Assembly: GCF_039621855.1 (NCBI RefSeq)
Contig: NZ_CP155071.1
Coordinates: 1,364,001 to 1,428,000 of the forward strand
DNA: 64,000 bases
Direction: 5' to 3'
DNA from: Erwinia sp. HDF1-3R
Lineage (GTDB): Bacteria; Pseudomonadota; Gammaproteobacteria; Enterobacterales; Enterobacteriaceae
Within the stretch, counting starts at the first letter, position 1, and each line of letters begins with the position of its first letter. A program made the translations under genes and the position numbers. Of the stretch, positions 37,326-46,941 are shown in pieces. The notes under the pieces are model-generated. The model was given only the letters and a program-made list of their open reading frames with translations, searched no databases and had not been told where the DNA came from.

Positions 37326-38200
37326 TGATCCTGTCCGTAATGCATCCCTTTATTGAATTTGGTTTTATGCGTCGCGCGCTGGTGGCCTGCATTGCGCTTT
37401 CGCTCAGTGCCACGCCACTGGGAATATTTCTTCTGTTACGCAGAATGAGCCTGGTGGGCGACGCACTCTCCCATGCCGTTTTACCCGGTGCAGCAATTGG
37501 CTATCTGATTTCCGGGCTGTCTCTGGTCGCAATGGGCACCGGCGGGGTGATTGCCGGATTATCCGTTGCGCTGCTATCAGGGGCGGTGAGCCGCTACACC
37601 CCGCTGCGGGAGGATGCCAGCTTTGCCGGATTTTATCTCGGATCGCTGGCGCTGGGCGTTACCCTCGTTTCGCTGCGCGGATCCAGCGTCGATCTGCTGC
37701 ATGTCCTCTTTGGCTCCCTGTTAGCCGTAGATAATCCCTCCATTATGTTGGTGAGCGGTATCGCCGCCGGGTCATTGCTGATACTCGCAATAATTTACCG
37801 CCCGCTGGTCATTGATGCCTTTGATCCCACTTTTTTGCGCGCTCAAAACCGCTGGGCCGCTCCGCTGGTACACGGCATTTTTCTGATACTGGTCGTTATC
37901 AATCTGGTCGCGGGATTCCAGGTGCTGGGCACCCTGATGTGCGTGGGGCTGATGATGCTCCCCGCTGCCGCCGCCCGTTTCTGGAGCCTGACGCTACCGG
38001 GCACGATTTTGGCAGCGATGATCCTGGCCGTTGCGGCCAGTTTTAGCGGCCTGATGGGGTCATTTTACCTCTCTCTGCCCGCGGGGCCGGCGGTCGTGCT
38101 CAGCGCGGCCATGCTGTTTTTTATCTCAATTCTTTTGGGACCCTGCGGCGGCCTCTTCCGTTCGCACGGTCGTTTTTCTGGTGGTAAGGAGAAAGCATGA
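37325..38200 (+). CDS. Metal (zinc) ABC transporter, permease subunit
   Basis: This 291-residue integral membrane protein belongs to the ABC-3 permease family (ZnuB/TroC/AztB). About eight or nine hydrophobic helices are visible, with the family segments LRRMSLVGDALSHAVLPGAA and LMCVGLMMLPAAAARFW. Its start overlaps the ATPase stop and its end overlaps the binding-protein start (ATGA), so all parts are made in a fixed ratio. It forms the channel in the inner membrane. Confidence 0.92.
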   Translation: MILSVMHPFIEFGFMRRALVACIALSLSATPLGIFLLLRRMSLVGDALSHAVLPGAAIGYLISGLSLVAMGTGGVIAGLSVALLSGAVSRYTPLREDASFAGFYLGSLALGVTLVSLRGSSVDLLHVLFGSLLAVDNPSIMLVSGIAAGSLLILAIIYRPLVIDAFDPTFLRAQNRWAAPLVHGIFLILVVINLVAGFQVLGTLMCVGLMMLPAAAARFWSLTLPGTILAAMILAVAASFSGLMGSFYLSLPAGPAVVLSAAMLFFISILLGPCGGLFRSHGRFSGGKEKA

Positions 38201-39075
38201 AAAAGTTACCCGTCGCGCTGGCGCTGGCATCATTACTGGTCGCGCCCCTGGCTATGGCTAAAACCGTCAACACGGTAGCCAGTTTTTCAGTACTGGCTGA
38301 TATCGTGAAGCAGGTGGGAGGCTCTCACGTCAACGTTAAAAGTCTGGTGGGTTCGGATGGCGATCCGCATAGTTTTGAACCCACGCCCCAGGATAGTCAG
38401 GCACTGGCTAAAGCCGATGTTGTATTTGTCAGCGGCCTGGGCCTGGAAGGGTGGATGGATCGCCTTGTTAAGGCATCAGGCTATAAAGGGGAGGTGATCG
38501 TCAGCTCTGAAGGGATCGCCACGCGTTCAATGGAGGAGGAGGGGAGAGCCATTACCGATCCCCATGCCTGGAATAGCATGAAGAACGGCGTGGTTTATGC
38601 CACTAACGTAATGAACGCGCTGATCAAAGCCGATCCGGCTGATGCGGATTATTTTCGTCAGCAGGGATCGGCCTATATTGCGCAGCTTAAGAAACTGGAC
38701 CGCTGGGCACAATCCAGCTTCGCGGCCATTCCTCTGGAAAAACGCAAGGTGCTGACCAGTCACGATGCCTTTGGCTACTTCGGCCAGCGCTACGGCGTGA
38801 GCTTTATGTCCCCTGTTGGTTTCTCAACCGAGTCTGAGGCCAGCGCATCTGATGTCGCGGCGCTTATTACCCAGCTCAAAAGCGAGCATATCCACACCTA
38901 TTTTATTGAAAATCAGACGGATCCTCGTCTGGTGAAGCAGATCGCTGCCTCCTCAGGCGCTCAGCCCGGTGGGGAACTCTACCCGGAAGCGCTAACCCGC
39001 AAAGGGGGAGACGCGGCAACCTATACCGCGGCGTTTACGCATAATGTCAATGTCATGGTCGCCAGCATGAAATAA
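38197..39075 (+). CDS. Metal (zinc) ABC transporter, periplasmic binding protein
   Basis: This is a cluster A-I substrate-binding protein of 292 residues with a signal peptide (cleavage near AMA-KT). The likely metal ligands are His58 (GDPHSFEP), His123 (DPHAWNS), His189 (TSHDAFGYF) and Asp242 (ENQTDPR). Three His and one Asp fit zinc-binding relatives such as AztC rather than manganese proteins, which have a Glu at the third position. The His-rich loop typical of ZnuA is replaced by a short acidic one (SMEEEGRA). It captures metal for the permease encoded just upstream. Confidence 0.92.
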   Translation: MKKLPVALALASLLVAPLAMAKTVNTVASFSVLADIVKQVGGSHVNVKSLVGSDGDPHSFEPTPQDSQALAKADVVFVSGLGLEGWMDRLVKASGYKGEVIVSSEGIATRSMEEEGRAITDPHAWNSMKNGVVYATNVMNALIKADPADADYFRQQGSAYIAQLKKLDRWAQSSFAAIPLEKRKVLTSHDAFGYFGQRYGVSFMSPVGFSTESEASASDVAALITQLKSEHIHTYFIENQTDPRLVKQIAASSGAQPGGELYPEALTRKGGDAATYTAAFTHNVNVMVASMK

Positions 39076-39086
39076 CGAAGACAAGG

Positions 39087-39154
39087 GCGCTGATGTGAGC
39101 TGAGCAAGCGTCAGCGCCAAAAAAAACGGGCCATCAATTAATGGCCCGTTTTTT
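39087..39154. terminator. Double hairpin between convergent ABC operon and rpmJ2
   Basis: GGCGCTGA and TCAGCGCC form a first stem (39087-39118). AACGGGCCAT (39125-39134) and ATGGCCCGTT (39141-39150) form a second, flanked by A and T runs so that it can terminate on both strands. Confidence 0.8.
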
Positions 39155-39165
39155 ATAAGCGGAGA

Positions 39166-39306
39166 TTAGCGTTTCTTTTTTCTTCCCTGTACTGCCTTAA
39201 AGCGTGGATTGCTTTTACAGATGACGTAAATCCGCCCCTTACGACGCACCACCCGGCAATCCTTGTGGCGTTTTTTAGCTGAAGCCAGTGAGCTTAAAAC
39301 CTGCAT
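39166..39306 (-). CDS. rpmJ2: Zinc-independent ribosomal protein L36 paralogue (L36B, YkgO)
   Basis: This 46-residue protein ([18 protein letters not shown] to GRKKKR) is nearly identical in layout to E. coli YkgO. It is the alternative bL36 that lacks the full zinc ribbon (only two Cys remain) and replaces the zinc-binding form when zinc is short, freeing metal. It lies directly after rpmE2 (L31B) on the same strand, nine bases on, and should share its Zur-controlled promoter. The gene is short and easily missed by automatic callers. Confidence 0.93.
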   Translation of the reverse strand: MQVLSSLASAKKRHKDCRVVRRKGRIYVICKSNPRFKAVQGRKKKR

Positions 39307-39315
39307 GATGCGACC

Positions 39316-39573
39316 TTACTGAGTTTTAGAAAAAAAACGGCCAAAACGCTCATTAAACCGATGCGCGCTGCTCTCTTTGGCAAAATCTTTCTGCTTGCCG
39401 GTATAGTGCGGATGAGAGGCTGAAGAGGTATCCAGCGGCACATAAGGCCAGGTTTTGCCATCCCGCTCCACGGTACGGTCAGTTTTAATCGTCGAGCCCA
39501 CCATAAACCAGGCATCGGCGCTGGTGTCATGGAACGCGACGGTGCGGTAGGCCGGATGAATATTCGATTTCAT
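39316..39573 (-). CDS. rpmE2: Zinc-independent ribosomal protein L31 paralogue (L31B, YkgM)
   Basis: This 85-residue L31 type B protein begins [20 protein letters not shown] and lacks the CxxC zinc motif of the housekeeping L31. Under zinc starvation Zur derepresses it and it replaces L31 on ribosomes, releasing zinc. ATG 39573 has AAGGATGC upstream; a 12-codon upstream extension runs through the operator and is rejected. rpmJ2 follows. A Zur-type box lies about 22 bases before the start. Confidence 0.94.
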   Translation of the reverse strand: MKSNIHPAYRTVAFHDTSADAWFMVGSTIKTDRTVERDGKTWPYVPLDTSSASHPHYTGKQKDFAKESSAHRFNERFGRFFSKTQ

Positions 39574-39594
39574 AAAGTGCATCCTTTTTGATAC

Positions 39595-39607
39595 GTTATA
39601 ACATAAC
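39595..39607. promoter_or_regulatory. Zur-type box before rpmE2-rpmJ2
   Basis: GTTATAACATAAC is identical to 13 bases of the palindrome before the metal ABC operon. The shared operator predicts coordinate zinc control of both units. Confidence 0.72.
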
Positions 39608-39773
39608 ATTAATTATGCCCCCACCACTACGTAAATGCAAGTGCAGCCGGAGGGAAGACCAGCGGAGGAAAGGACGTCAGCGCTCAGGGTGCTGGAACAG
39701 AGTGGGTGTAAAGATGGAGATGTTCAGCGAGGATGAATGAGGCAGGGAGTTGAAGTCGCGGGGGAGTCGTTCC

Positions 39774-39804
39774 AAAAAAAAGAGGCCGCGGGCGGCCTCT
39801 TTTA
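39774..39804 (-). terminator. acrB terminator
   Basis: AGAGGCCG (39781-39788) and CGGCCTCT (39793-39800) enclose CGGG, with a run of eight A on the left. On the minus strand it reads stem then T8, ending the acrAB message. The flanking 200 bases up to the Zur box hold nothing recognised. Confidence 0.88.
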
Positions 39805-39822
39805 TGTTTCGTTCAGGAAAGA

Positions 39823-42800
39823 TTAGTGCTGATGCTGGTCATCGGGATGACCGTGCTCAAGCTCTTCTTTGTTTTTACTGAAGCGGCGGCGGACCACCAC
39901 AAAGAATACCGGAACAAAGAAGATGGCAAGAATAGTAGCGGTCACCATCCCGCCCATCACGCCAGTCCCTACCGCATTCTGCGCACCGGAACCTGCACCG
40001 GTGCTGATAGCCAGCGGCAGTACGCCGAGAATAAAGGCCAGAGAGGTCATAAGAATCGGACGAAGACGCATACGTACCGCCTCAAGCGTAGATTCAACCA
40101 GCCCTTTGCCCTCTTTCTCCATCAGATCTTTAGCAAACTCAACAATCAGTATGGCGTTCTTCGCTGACAGGCCAATGGTTGTTAACAGCCCTACCACGAA
40201 GTAAACGTCGTTACTGAGCCCGCGCAGCGCGGTGAAGAGTAGCGCCCCGATAACACCTAATGGCACCACCAGCATAACGGAGAACGGAATTGACCAGCTC
40301 TCATACAGCGCCGCGAGGCAGAGGAATACCACGATCAGCGAGATAGCGTAGAGTGCGGGTGCCTGGTTACCGGATAAGCGTTCCTGATAGGACATACCGG
40401 TCCAGTCAAAGCCAATGCCCTGCGGCAGCTTCGAGGCCAGCTGTTCCATCAGATTCATCGCTTCACCCGAACTTTTGCCTTCCGCTGCCTGACCAAGGAT
40501 CTCCATTGACGGCAGCCCGTTGTAACGTTCCAGACGCGGTGAACCATACTGCCATTTTGCACTGGCGAAGGCTGAGAAAGGCACCATCTGGCCGTTAGAG
40601 CCGCGGACGTACCACTTATTGATATCATCCGGAAGCATACGGGAATCGGCCTGGCCCATCACATACACTTTCTTCACGCGGCCACGGTCAATAAAGTCAT
40701 TGACGTAGGAACCGCCCCAGGAGGCACCGATGGTGGTGTTGATATCAGAAATCGATACGCCAAGGGCTTCGGCTTTCTCCTGATCGATCATCAGCTTGTA
40801 CTGTGGCGTATCTTCCAGACCGTTTGGACGAACACCCACCAGCGTATCCGGATGCTGGGCAACCATGCCTAACAGCTGATTACGGGCCTTGGTCAGTGCA
40901 TCGTGTCCAAGGTTAGCCTGATCGATAAGCTCAAAGTCAAAGCCCGTTGCGTTACCCAGTTCGATAATCGCCGGCAGGTTGAACGGAATGACCATGGCAT
41001 CTTTGATGGCGCCGAAGGCCTGCATCGCACGGCCCGCGATACCATCAACTTTGTTTGCCGCACCGCTACGATCGTCCCAGGGTTTGAGACTGACGAAGGC
41101 AATACCGGTATTCTGTCCGCGACCCGCAAATCCGAAGCCGTTAACGGTAAAGACCGAATTAACGTTAGCCTTCTCTTTGGTCAGGAAGTAGTCAGTCACC
41201 TGATCGAGCACTTTTTGCGTACGCTCCTGCGTTGCGCCAGCAGGTAGCTGTGCCTGCGCAAGCAGCAGCCCCTGATCTTCTTCCGGCAGGAAGGAGGTCG
41301 GTAGCTTAACGAAGATCACCGCCATCAGAGCCACAATCGCCAGATAGATCAGCAGATAGCGGCCCGTGCTGCGGATGATATGGCCTACGCTGTTGGTATA
41401 GTGATCGGTGCTCTTTTCAAACATGCGGTTAAACCAACCAAAGAAGCCGGTCGTGATACCGTGATCGCCCTTTTTGATAGGTTTTAGCATGGTGGCGCAG
41501 AGTGCTGGCGTCAGTACCAGTGCAACAATAACTGACAGCACCATTGCCGATACGATGGTGATAGAGAACTGACGATAGATAACGCCGGTTGAACCGCCAA
41601 AGAATGCCATCGGAATAAATACCGCCGACAGGACCATGGCGATACCGACCAGCGCGCCCTGGATCTGCTCCATCGACTTACGGGTCGCTTCCTTCGGCGG
41701 CAGGCCCTCTTCGGCCATAACACGCTCGACGTTCTCTACCACCACGATGGCATCATCGACCAGCAGGCCTATCGCCAGCACCATCCCAAACATCGTTAGC
41801 GTGTTTATGGAATAGCCAAAAGCATTGATAATCGCGAACGTACCCAGCAGAACGACCGGCACCGCGATCGTCGGGATCAGCGTTGCGCGGAAATTTTGCA
41901 GGAACAGGTACATCACGATAAACACCAGCACAATCGCCTCAATCAGGGTTTTCACCACTTCATTGATGGAGATTTTAACAAACGGCGTTGTATCGTAAGG
42001 GTAAACCACCTTCATCCCTGCCGGGAAGAAAGGCTCCAGTTTGCCCAGCTCTGCTTTTACCGCGGCGGCGGTATCCAGTGCGTTAGCGCCGGTCGCCAGC
42101 TTGATACCGATACCGGAGGCCGGTTTACCGTTATAGCGTGCGATGATCTCGTAGTTTTCACCCCCCAGCTCAATTTTCGCCACGTCCCTGAGCAGTACGC
42201 GCGACCCATCCGTATTCACCTTCAGCAGAATTTTGCCGAATTCGTCGGTTGAGGTCAGACGCGTTTGCGCGATGATTGAGGCGTTGAGCTGCTGGCCCGG
42301 TACCGGTGGTGAACCGCCTAACTGGCCGGCTGCCACCTGGGCATTTTGCGCGGTAATAGCGCTAATCACGTCCACCGGCGTCAGCTGATAGTTGTTCAGC
42401 TTGTGCGGGTCCATCCAGATACGCATTGCATACTGCGCACCAAATATCTGGGTGTCACCCACGCCCAGCGTACGGCTGATGGGGTCTTTGATGTTGGAGG
42501 CAACGTAGTCCGAAATATCGTTCTGCGTCATACTGCCGTCCTGGCTAACAAACCCGGCTACCATCAGGAAGCTGCTGGAGGATTTTTGAACCTGAATCCC
42601 CTGCTGTTGCACTTCCTGCGGGAGCAGAGGCGTAGCCAGCTGCAGTTTGTTCTGCACCTGAACCTGTGCGATATCGGGATCGGTACCTGACTGGAAGGTC
42701 AGCGTAAGCTGCAACGTACCGGATGAATCGCTGTTTGATGACATATACATCAGGCCATCAATGCCGTTCATATTTTGTTCAATTACCTGGGTAACTGAGT

Positions 42801-42975
42801 CCTGTAGCGTTTTAGCATCCGCACCCGGGTAAGTCGCTCGAATCTGAACTGACGGCGGCGCAACATTGGGATATTGCTCAATCGGCAGTTTTAGAATCGA
42901 CAGCACACCCGCCAACATAATAATGATGGCGATGACCCACGCAAAAATGGGGCGATCGATAAAGAACTTAGCCAT
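39823..42975 (-). CDS. acrB: Multidrug efflux RND transporter, inner-membrane subunit AcrB
   Basis: AcrB is the proton-driven drug/proton antiporter of the AcrAB-TolC pump. The 1050-residue protein has twelve transmembrane helices and two large periplasmic loops. The proton-relay aspartates lie in [17 protein letters not shown] and the conserved lysine in [15 protein letters not shown]. The His-rich end ([14 protein letters not shown]) is usual. It follows acrA by 17 bases in one operon and exports bile salts, dyes and many antibiotics. Confidence 0.97.
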   Translation of the reverse strand: MAKFFIDRPIFAWVIAIIIMLAGVLSILKLPIEQYPNVAPPSVQIRATYPGADAKTLQDSVTQVIEQNMNGIDGLMYMSSNSDSSGTLQLTLTFQSGTDPDIAQVQVQNKLQLATPLLPQEVQQQGIQVQKSSSSFLMVAGFVSQDGSMTQNDISDYVASNIKDPISRTLGVGDTQIFGAQYAMRIWMDPHKLNNYQLTPVDVISAITAQNAQVAAGQLGGSPPVPGQQLNASIIAQTRLTSTDEFGKILLKVNTDGSRVLLRDVAKIELGGENYEIIARYNGKPASGIGIKLATGANALDTAAAVKAELGKLEPFFPAGMKVVYPYDTTPFVKISINEVVKTLIEAIVLVFIVMYLFLQNFRATLIPTIAVPVVLLGTFAIINAFGYSINTLTMFGMVLAIGLLVDDAIVVVENVERVMAEEGLPPKEATRKSMEQIQGALVGIAMVLSAVFIPMAFFGGSTGVIYRQFSITIVSAMVLSVIVALVLTPALCATMLKPIKKGDHGITTGFFGWFNRMFEKSTDHYTNSVGHIIRSTGRYLLIYLAIVALMAVIFVKLPTSFLPEEDQGLLLAQAQLPAGATQERTQKVLDQVTDYFLTKEKANVNSVFTVNGFGFAGRGQNTGIAFVSLKPWDDRSGAANKVDGIAGRAMQAFGAIKDAMVIPFNLPAIIELGNATGFDFELIDQANLGHDALTKARNQLLGMVAQHPDTLVGVRPNGLEDTPQYKLMIDQEKAEALGVSISDINTTIGASWGGSYVNDFIDRGRVKKVYVMGQADSRMLPDDINKWYVRGSNGQMVPFSAFASAKWQYGSPRLERYNGLPSMEILGQAAEGKSSGEAMNLMEQLASKLPQGIGFDWTGMSYQERLSGNQAPALYAISLIVVFLCLAALYESWSIPFSVMLVVPLGVIGALLFTALRGLSNDVYFVVGLLTTIGLSAKNAILIVEFAKDLMEKEGKGLVESTLEAVRMRLRPILMTSLAFILGVLPLAISTGAGSGAQNAVGTGVMGGMVTATILAIFFVPVFFVVVRRRFSKNKEELEHGHPDDQHQH

Positions 42976-42992
42976 GTATCAGCGGCTCCTGT

Positions 42993-44174
42993 TTAAGACT
43001 TAGGTTGTTCAGACTTTGCCTTGTCGGCATCATCTGTACTGACTTCCTGTGGCGTAACCTGAGCACCAGGTTTCGCACGCTGAACGCCAGTCGTAATGAC
43101 TTTATCGCCAGGTTTCAGTCCGGCAGTCACCAGCCACTTATCACCAATCGCCTGCTCGGCTGTGATCGTACGGGATTCGACTTTGTTATCTGCCCCAACG
43201 ACCAGTGCGGAGGCTTCGCCGGTTGGCGTACGGGTTACGGCCTGCTGCGGAACTAACAGTGCATCAGGATTGGTGCCCTCCTCCAGACGCGCGCGAACGA
43301 ACATTCCGGGCAGTAAGCTCTCATCAGGATTCGGGAAAACCGCGCGCAGCGTAATGGAACCGGTGCTCTCATCGACGGTAACCTCAGAAAATTCTAATGT
43401 TCCGCTCTGCGGATATTCTTTACCATCCTGCGTTAACAGTTTGACCTTAGCCTTACCGTCAACCTGCTTTAACGTGCCCGATCTCAGCTCGTTACGCAGG
43501 CGCATAAAGTCTTCACTGGACTGGGTAACATCAACATAGATGGGATCGAGCTGCTGCACCGTTGCCAGCGCAGTCGTTTGTCCACTCTGCACCAGTGCGC
43601 CTTCCGTTACGGAAGATTTACCAATGCGCCCGCTGATAGGAGAGGTGACACGCGTATACGCCAGATTGATGCGTGCGGTTTCGACATTCGCCTGTGCCGC
43701 CTGAACGGCTGCCGATGTCTGACCCTGGGTGGCCATCGCCTGATCGTAATCCTGCTGGCTGATGTATTTGGTGCCCAGCAACGGCTTATAGCGTTTCACC
43801 GTCACTGCGGCAATATTCGCATTGGCCTGAGCCTGAGCCAAATCGCCTTTTGCACTGTCCCATGCGGCTTTATAAGGTGCAGGATCAATCTGGTAGAGAG
43901 ATTCCCCCGCCTTAATATCCGTACCTTCAGCAAAGTTGCGCTTCAAAATGATGCCTGAAACCTGTGGGCGAACTTCAGCAACACGGAACGACGAGGTACG
44001 ACCGGGAAGATCGGTAGTAATGGTGAGCGGGGAACTTTTCAGCGTCACCACACCGACTTCAGGTGGTTTCTGTTGTCCAGTCTGCTGCTCTTTGTTATCA
44101 CATCCTGTTAGCACTAAGCTGCCTGAAAGCATCAGAACGGCCGCCAGAGGCGTTAACCCTCTGTTTTTGTTCAT
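42993..44174 (-). CDS. acrA: Multidrug efflux periplasmic adaptor AcrA
   Basis: AcrA is the membrane-fusion lipoprotein joining AcrB to TolC. The 393-residue sequence has a signal peptide with lipobox VLTGC (Cys25), the lipoyl and alpha-hairpin domains (KAGESLYQIDPAPYKAAWDS, then the coiled coil around SQQDYDQAMATQGQTSAAV), beta-barrel and membrane-proximal parts. It is first in acrAB and is divergent from its repressor acrR, with the operator between. Confidence 0.97.
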   Translation of the reverse strand: MNKNRGLTPLAAVLMLSGSLVLTGCDNKEQQTGQQKPPEVGVVTLKSSPLTITTDLPGRTSSFRVAEVRPQVSGIILKRNFAEGTDIKAGESLYQIDPAPYKAAWDSAKGDLAQAQANANIAAVTVKRYKPLLGTKYISQQDYDQAMATQGQTSAAVQAAQANVETARINLAYTRVTSPISGRIGKSSVTEGALVQSGQTTALATVQQLDPIYVDVTQSSEDFMRLRNELRSGTLKQVDGKAKVKLLTQDGKEYPQSGTLEFSEVTVDESTGSITLRAVFPNPDESLLPGMFVRARLEEGTNPDALLVPQQAVTRTPTGEASALVVGADNKVESRTITAEQAIGDKWLVTAGLKPGDKVITTGVQRAKPGAQVTPQEVSTDDADKAKSEQPKS

Positions 44175-44263
44175 AAATAAACCTCGAGTGTCCGATATCG
44201 ATTGTTCAATGGATCACAAACCCATAAACCCATTGCTGCGTTTAAATTATGGTCGTGCTATGG

Positions 44264-44287
44264 TACATACATTCGCAAATGTATGTA
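44264..44287. promoter_or_regulatory. AcrR operator
   Basis: TACATACATT and AATGTATGTA are exact reverse complements around CGCA. E. coli has the same arms with a different centre as the AcrR binding site. It lies between acrA and acrR, 27 bases before the acrR ATG. Confidence 0.9.
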
Positions 44288-44314
44288 AGTCCACCTTTTT
44301 GTAAAAAACTCCCT

Positions 44315-44965
44315 ATGGCACGAAAAACCAAACAGCAGGCGTTAGAAACGCGAAATCACATCCTTGATGCGGCTATAGAAAGATTTTCCGAGCACGGTGT
44401 GTCTAAAACGTCACTGGCCGATATTGCGAATACAGCAGGGGTGACGCGTGGTGCAATTTACTGGCATTTCAAAAACAAAAGCGATTTGCTGAATGAGATT
44501 TGGGCTCAGTCCGAATCAGGCCTGAAAGACTTAGAACATGAGTATCAGTTAAAACATCCTTCTGATCCACTATCCGTTATGAAAGCGATGCTAACGTATG
44601 TCCTTGAAGCCACAGCCCGGGACAGGCGAAGACGTTCGCTTATGGAAATAATTTTCCACAAATGCGAATTTGTCGGCGAAATGGCGACTTTGCAGTTTAT
44701 ACAACGGACGCTGTTTCTGGAATGCTACGAAAAAATTGAAGATGTCCTGCGGGAGTGTATGGCAGCGGGGCAGTTGCCGGTGAATCTTGATACCCGCCGC
44801 ACCGCGATTGTGCTACGCGGTTATATGACGGGGATCATGGAGAACTGGCTGTTTATGCCTGACAGCTTCGATATGGCGGCCGATGCGCCACAGCTGATCG
44901 ACGTCCTGATTGATATGATGCAGCACGGCCAGACGCTTCGCGTGCCGCAGATGCAACCCGTTTAA
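44315..44965 (+). CDS. acrR: TetR-type repressor AcrR
   Basis: AcrR represses acrAB and itself and is released by drugs. The 216-residue protein has an N-terminal TetR helix-turn-helix ([20 protein letters not shown], about residues 33-52) and a helical ligand domain. ATG 44315 ([13 protein letters not shown]) is the family start. The stop codon overlaps the convergent rsmS stop by a few bases; in E. coli mscK lies at this point and is missing here. Confidence 0.96.
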   Translation: MARKTKQQALETRNHILDAAIERFSEHGVSKTSLADIANTAGVTRGAIYWHFKNKSDLLNEIWAQSESGLKDLEHEYQLKHPSDPLSVMKAMLTYVLEATARDRRRRSLMEIIFHKCEFVGEMATLQFIQRTLFLECYEKIEDVLRECMAAGQLPVNLDTRRTAIVLRGYMTGIMENWLFMPDSFDMAADAPQLIDVLIDMMQHGQTLRVPQMQPV

Positions 44966-45111
44966 TCTCCAGGGAACAGCTTTTTTTCAAAATCCTGCTG
45001 TACAATCGCCAGCGCGGCCAGCACCGTTTGTGGCGCAATATTGTTCTCCTCCAGCAGCATAATTAAATCCACGGCCAGCCTGACCTCTTCGGGAGCGGTT
45101 TCCAGCGACAT
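44962..45111 (-). CDS. rsmS: Pleiotropic regulatory protein RsmS (YbaM)
   Basis: This 49-residue protein ([20 protein letters not shown], then [22 protein letters not shown]) matches E. coli YbaM, known as RsmS in Pectobacterium, where it affects virulence and quorum-linked regulation. E. coli has 53 residues. Its stop codon overlaps that of the convergent acrR. It is shorter than many gene callers accept. Confidence 0.88.
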   Translation of the reverse strand: MSLETAPEEVRLAVDLIMLLEENNIAPQTVLAALAIVQQDFEKKLFPGD

Positions 45112-45139
45112 CATTATCTCCTTAATCTCAACCTTCAGG

Positions 45140-45385
45140 TTATATGCGCAGCTTTCTTACGACCAGCAGCATGACAAGTGCGCCAGCCAGCGCTGCAAGC
45201 AGCCCCTCAGGCGACAGTTCCGCCAGCATCGCATCATTTAAGAAAGCGCTAATATAGCCGCCAATCAGCGCGCCCACGACGGTAAGCACCAGGGCGGGGA
45301 CCCGGCCGCCGGGGCGGCCATGCAAAACGATACGTGAGGCAAGGCCGGTCAGCAGCCCGATGATAATCCAGCAGAGAAGCCCCAT
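45140..45385 (-). CDS. GlsB/YeaQ/YmgE family small membrane protein
   Basis: This 81-residue protein has three hydrophobic helices and the family signature [14 protein letters not shown] and [11 protein letters not shown] of the transglycosylase-associated (GlsB/YeaQ/YmgE) family, often linked to general stress. The exact role is unknown. It sits between priC and rsmS on the same strand, a place where E. coli has no such gene. Confidence 0.88.
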   Translation of the reverse strand: MGLLCWIIIGLLTGLASRIVLHGRPGGRVPALVLTVVGALIGGYISAFLNDAMLAELSPEGLLAALAGALVMLLVVRKLRI

Positions 45386-45445
45386 CCTTACTCTCCAGTC
45401 AGAAATTTAACACAGTATATACGACACAGACGAACCGGTAGCCGC

Positions 45446-45976
45446 CTAGCGTTCCCGAAACTCAATCGCCCGCTCGATTCGCTTCAGTGCCTGCAGGCAG
45501 CGCTGCAATCTGCCCTCCAGCGCGGCGATCTCGCGCTGCAGGGTTTGCTGCTGGGCCAGGGTTTCACGCGTCGCAAGCTGGCTTTCACGATCCGCTATCA
45601 TGGCGCGCAGGCGGCGCTCATAGTCCTGGTGCTCCGCCAGCTTCTCATAAAGGTTTACGCTGACGGGTTCCTTTTGCGCTTCACCTTTGCGCAGGCGCTG
45701 GGTAGCCAGCTCGCGCTGGAGTGCACCCATTTGCAGTACGATCCGCTCGGCCATCCAGGCGACGCTATCGGTGCGGCGATCATCGACGCTCTGCCTCAGC
45801 TGCGCGAGGCTTTGCCGGACTTCCAGCAGATAATCCCCCAGCCGGGTGGTATGACAATAAAACAGCTGGTGGTCAAAGCGGGCGCTGGGGGTGCGTTTAT
45901 TCGCATGGGGTGCCACAGCCTGGGCCAGAAGGTCGAGTTTTTCTTCCAGCTGTTGCAGCAGAAGGGCACTTTTCAT
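45446..45976 (-). CDS. priC: Primosomal replication protein N'' PriC
   Basis: PriC helps reload DnaB helicase at stalled forks. The 176-residue protein is highly basic/acidic and helical, with family segments [19 protein letters not shown] and [19 protein letters not shown]. coli has 175 residues. ATG 45976 follows GGAGAG; an eight-codon extension is unlikely. It is divergent from apt. In E. coli ybaN lies between priC and apt; it is absent here. Confidence 0.94.
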   Translation of the reverse strand: MKSALLLQQLEEKLDLLAQAVAPHANKRTPSARFDHQLFYCHTTRLGDYLLEVRQSLAQLRQSVDDRRTDSVAWMAERIVLQMGALQRELATQRLRKGEAQKEPVSVNLYEKLAEHQDYERRLRAMIADRESQLATRETLAQQQTLQREIAALEGRLQRCLQALKRIERAIEFRER

Positions 45977-46307
45977 CTTGATTCTCTCCGGTGAGCGCAT
46001 CGTTATGATACCCTCATTTCAGGGGCTTCCCGCTTCAGTCTTCTATTCTACCGATTATTGTCGTCCAGGGCTGTTACTTCGCAGGATGACAGGGTGTTCT
46101 CCCCGCGTCGACGTGCAGCGGCGGTTGATACCGCGCAACAAATGCCGTGATTTTTCTTACCATGGTTGCATTTGTCCGGGAGTTTGCATAGATTTGGTCG
46201 TTTTCGTGCGCGGCTTCCCCCTGACGTTATCGTTTTGCTCTGCGAAGGTTTTCGCAAGAGCAGCCGGAGCTGCGCGAGTCAGATTTGTATTTACCAGGCA
46301 TAACACT
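45977..46307. other. Intergenic region between divergent priC and apt
   Basis: These 331 bases hold a promoter candidate for apt: TTGCAT (46166-46171), 17 bases, TAGATT (46189-46194). No coding frame with family similarity is seen where E. coli has ybaN. Confidence 0.5.
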
Positions 46308-46859
46308 ATGACCGCGACTGCGCAGCAGCTTGAATTTCTTAAAAACAGTATCAAAAGTATCCCGGATTACCCTAAGCCGGGCATCCTGTTTCGTGACGTA
46401 ACCAGCCTGCTGGAAGATCCTAAAGCGTTCGCACTCAGTATTGAACTGTTCGTTGAACGCTATCGTGATGCAGGTATTACCAAAGTTGTGGGTACGGAAG
46501 CCCGGGGTTTCCTGTTTGGCGCGCCGGTGGCCTTAGGGCTGGGCGTTGGCTTTGTTCCGGTGCGTAAACCCGGCAAGCTGCCGCGTAAAACCTTCGCTGA
46601 AACCTACGAGCTGGAGTACGGCAGCGATCGGCTGGAACTGCACTGCGATGCGATTCAGCCCGGCGATACCGTGCTGGTGGTGGACGATCTGCTGGCAACC
46701 GGCGGCACCATTGAGGCAACGGTTAAGCTGATCCGCCGCGCGGGCGGCACGGTTAATCAGGCCGCATTTGTGATCAATCTTTTTGACCTGAGCGGTGAAG
46801 AGCGCCTGAAAGCTCAGGGCATCGAATCGTTCAGCCTCGTGAAGTTCCCGGGACACTGA
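46308..46859 (+). CDS. apt: Adenine phosphoribosyltransferase
   Basis: Apt salvages adenine to AMP with PRPP. The 183 residues (E. coli length) have the PRPP-binding signature [16 protein letters not shown] and the family N terminus with [20 protein letters not shown]. The ATG at 46308 is chosen because it begins the conserved sequence; the open frame extends more than 400 bases upstream without homology. dnaX follows after 82 bases on the same strand. Confidence 0.97.
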   Translation: MTATAQQLEFLKNSIKSIPDYPKPGILFRDVTSLLEDPKAFALSIELFVERYRDAGITKVVGTEARGFLFGAPVALGLGVGFVPVRKPGKLPRKTFAETYELEYGSDRLELHCDAIQPGDTVLVVDDLLATGGTIEATVKLIRRAGGTVNQAAFVINLFDLSGEERLKAQGIESFSLVKFPGH

Positions 46860-46941
46860 TCCCTTCTGCGTTCAGCCTCGCCGTCAGGGTGGGGCTGTGA
46901 TAGCATTACCCTCCGGTCCACCCAACACATTCTGCGAATTA

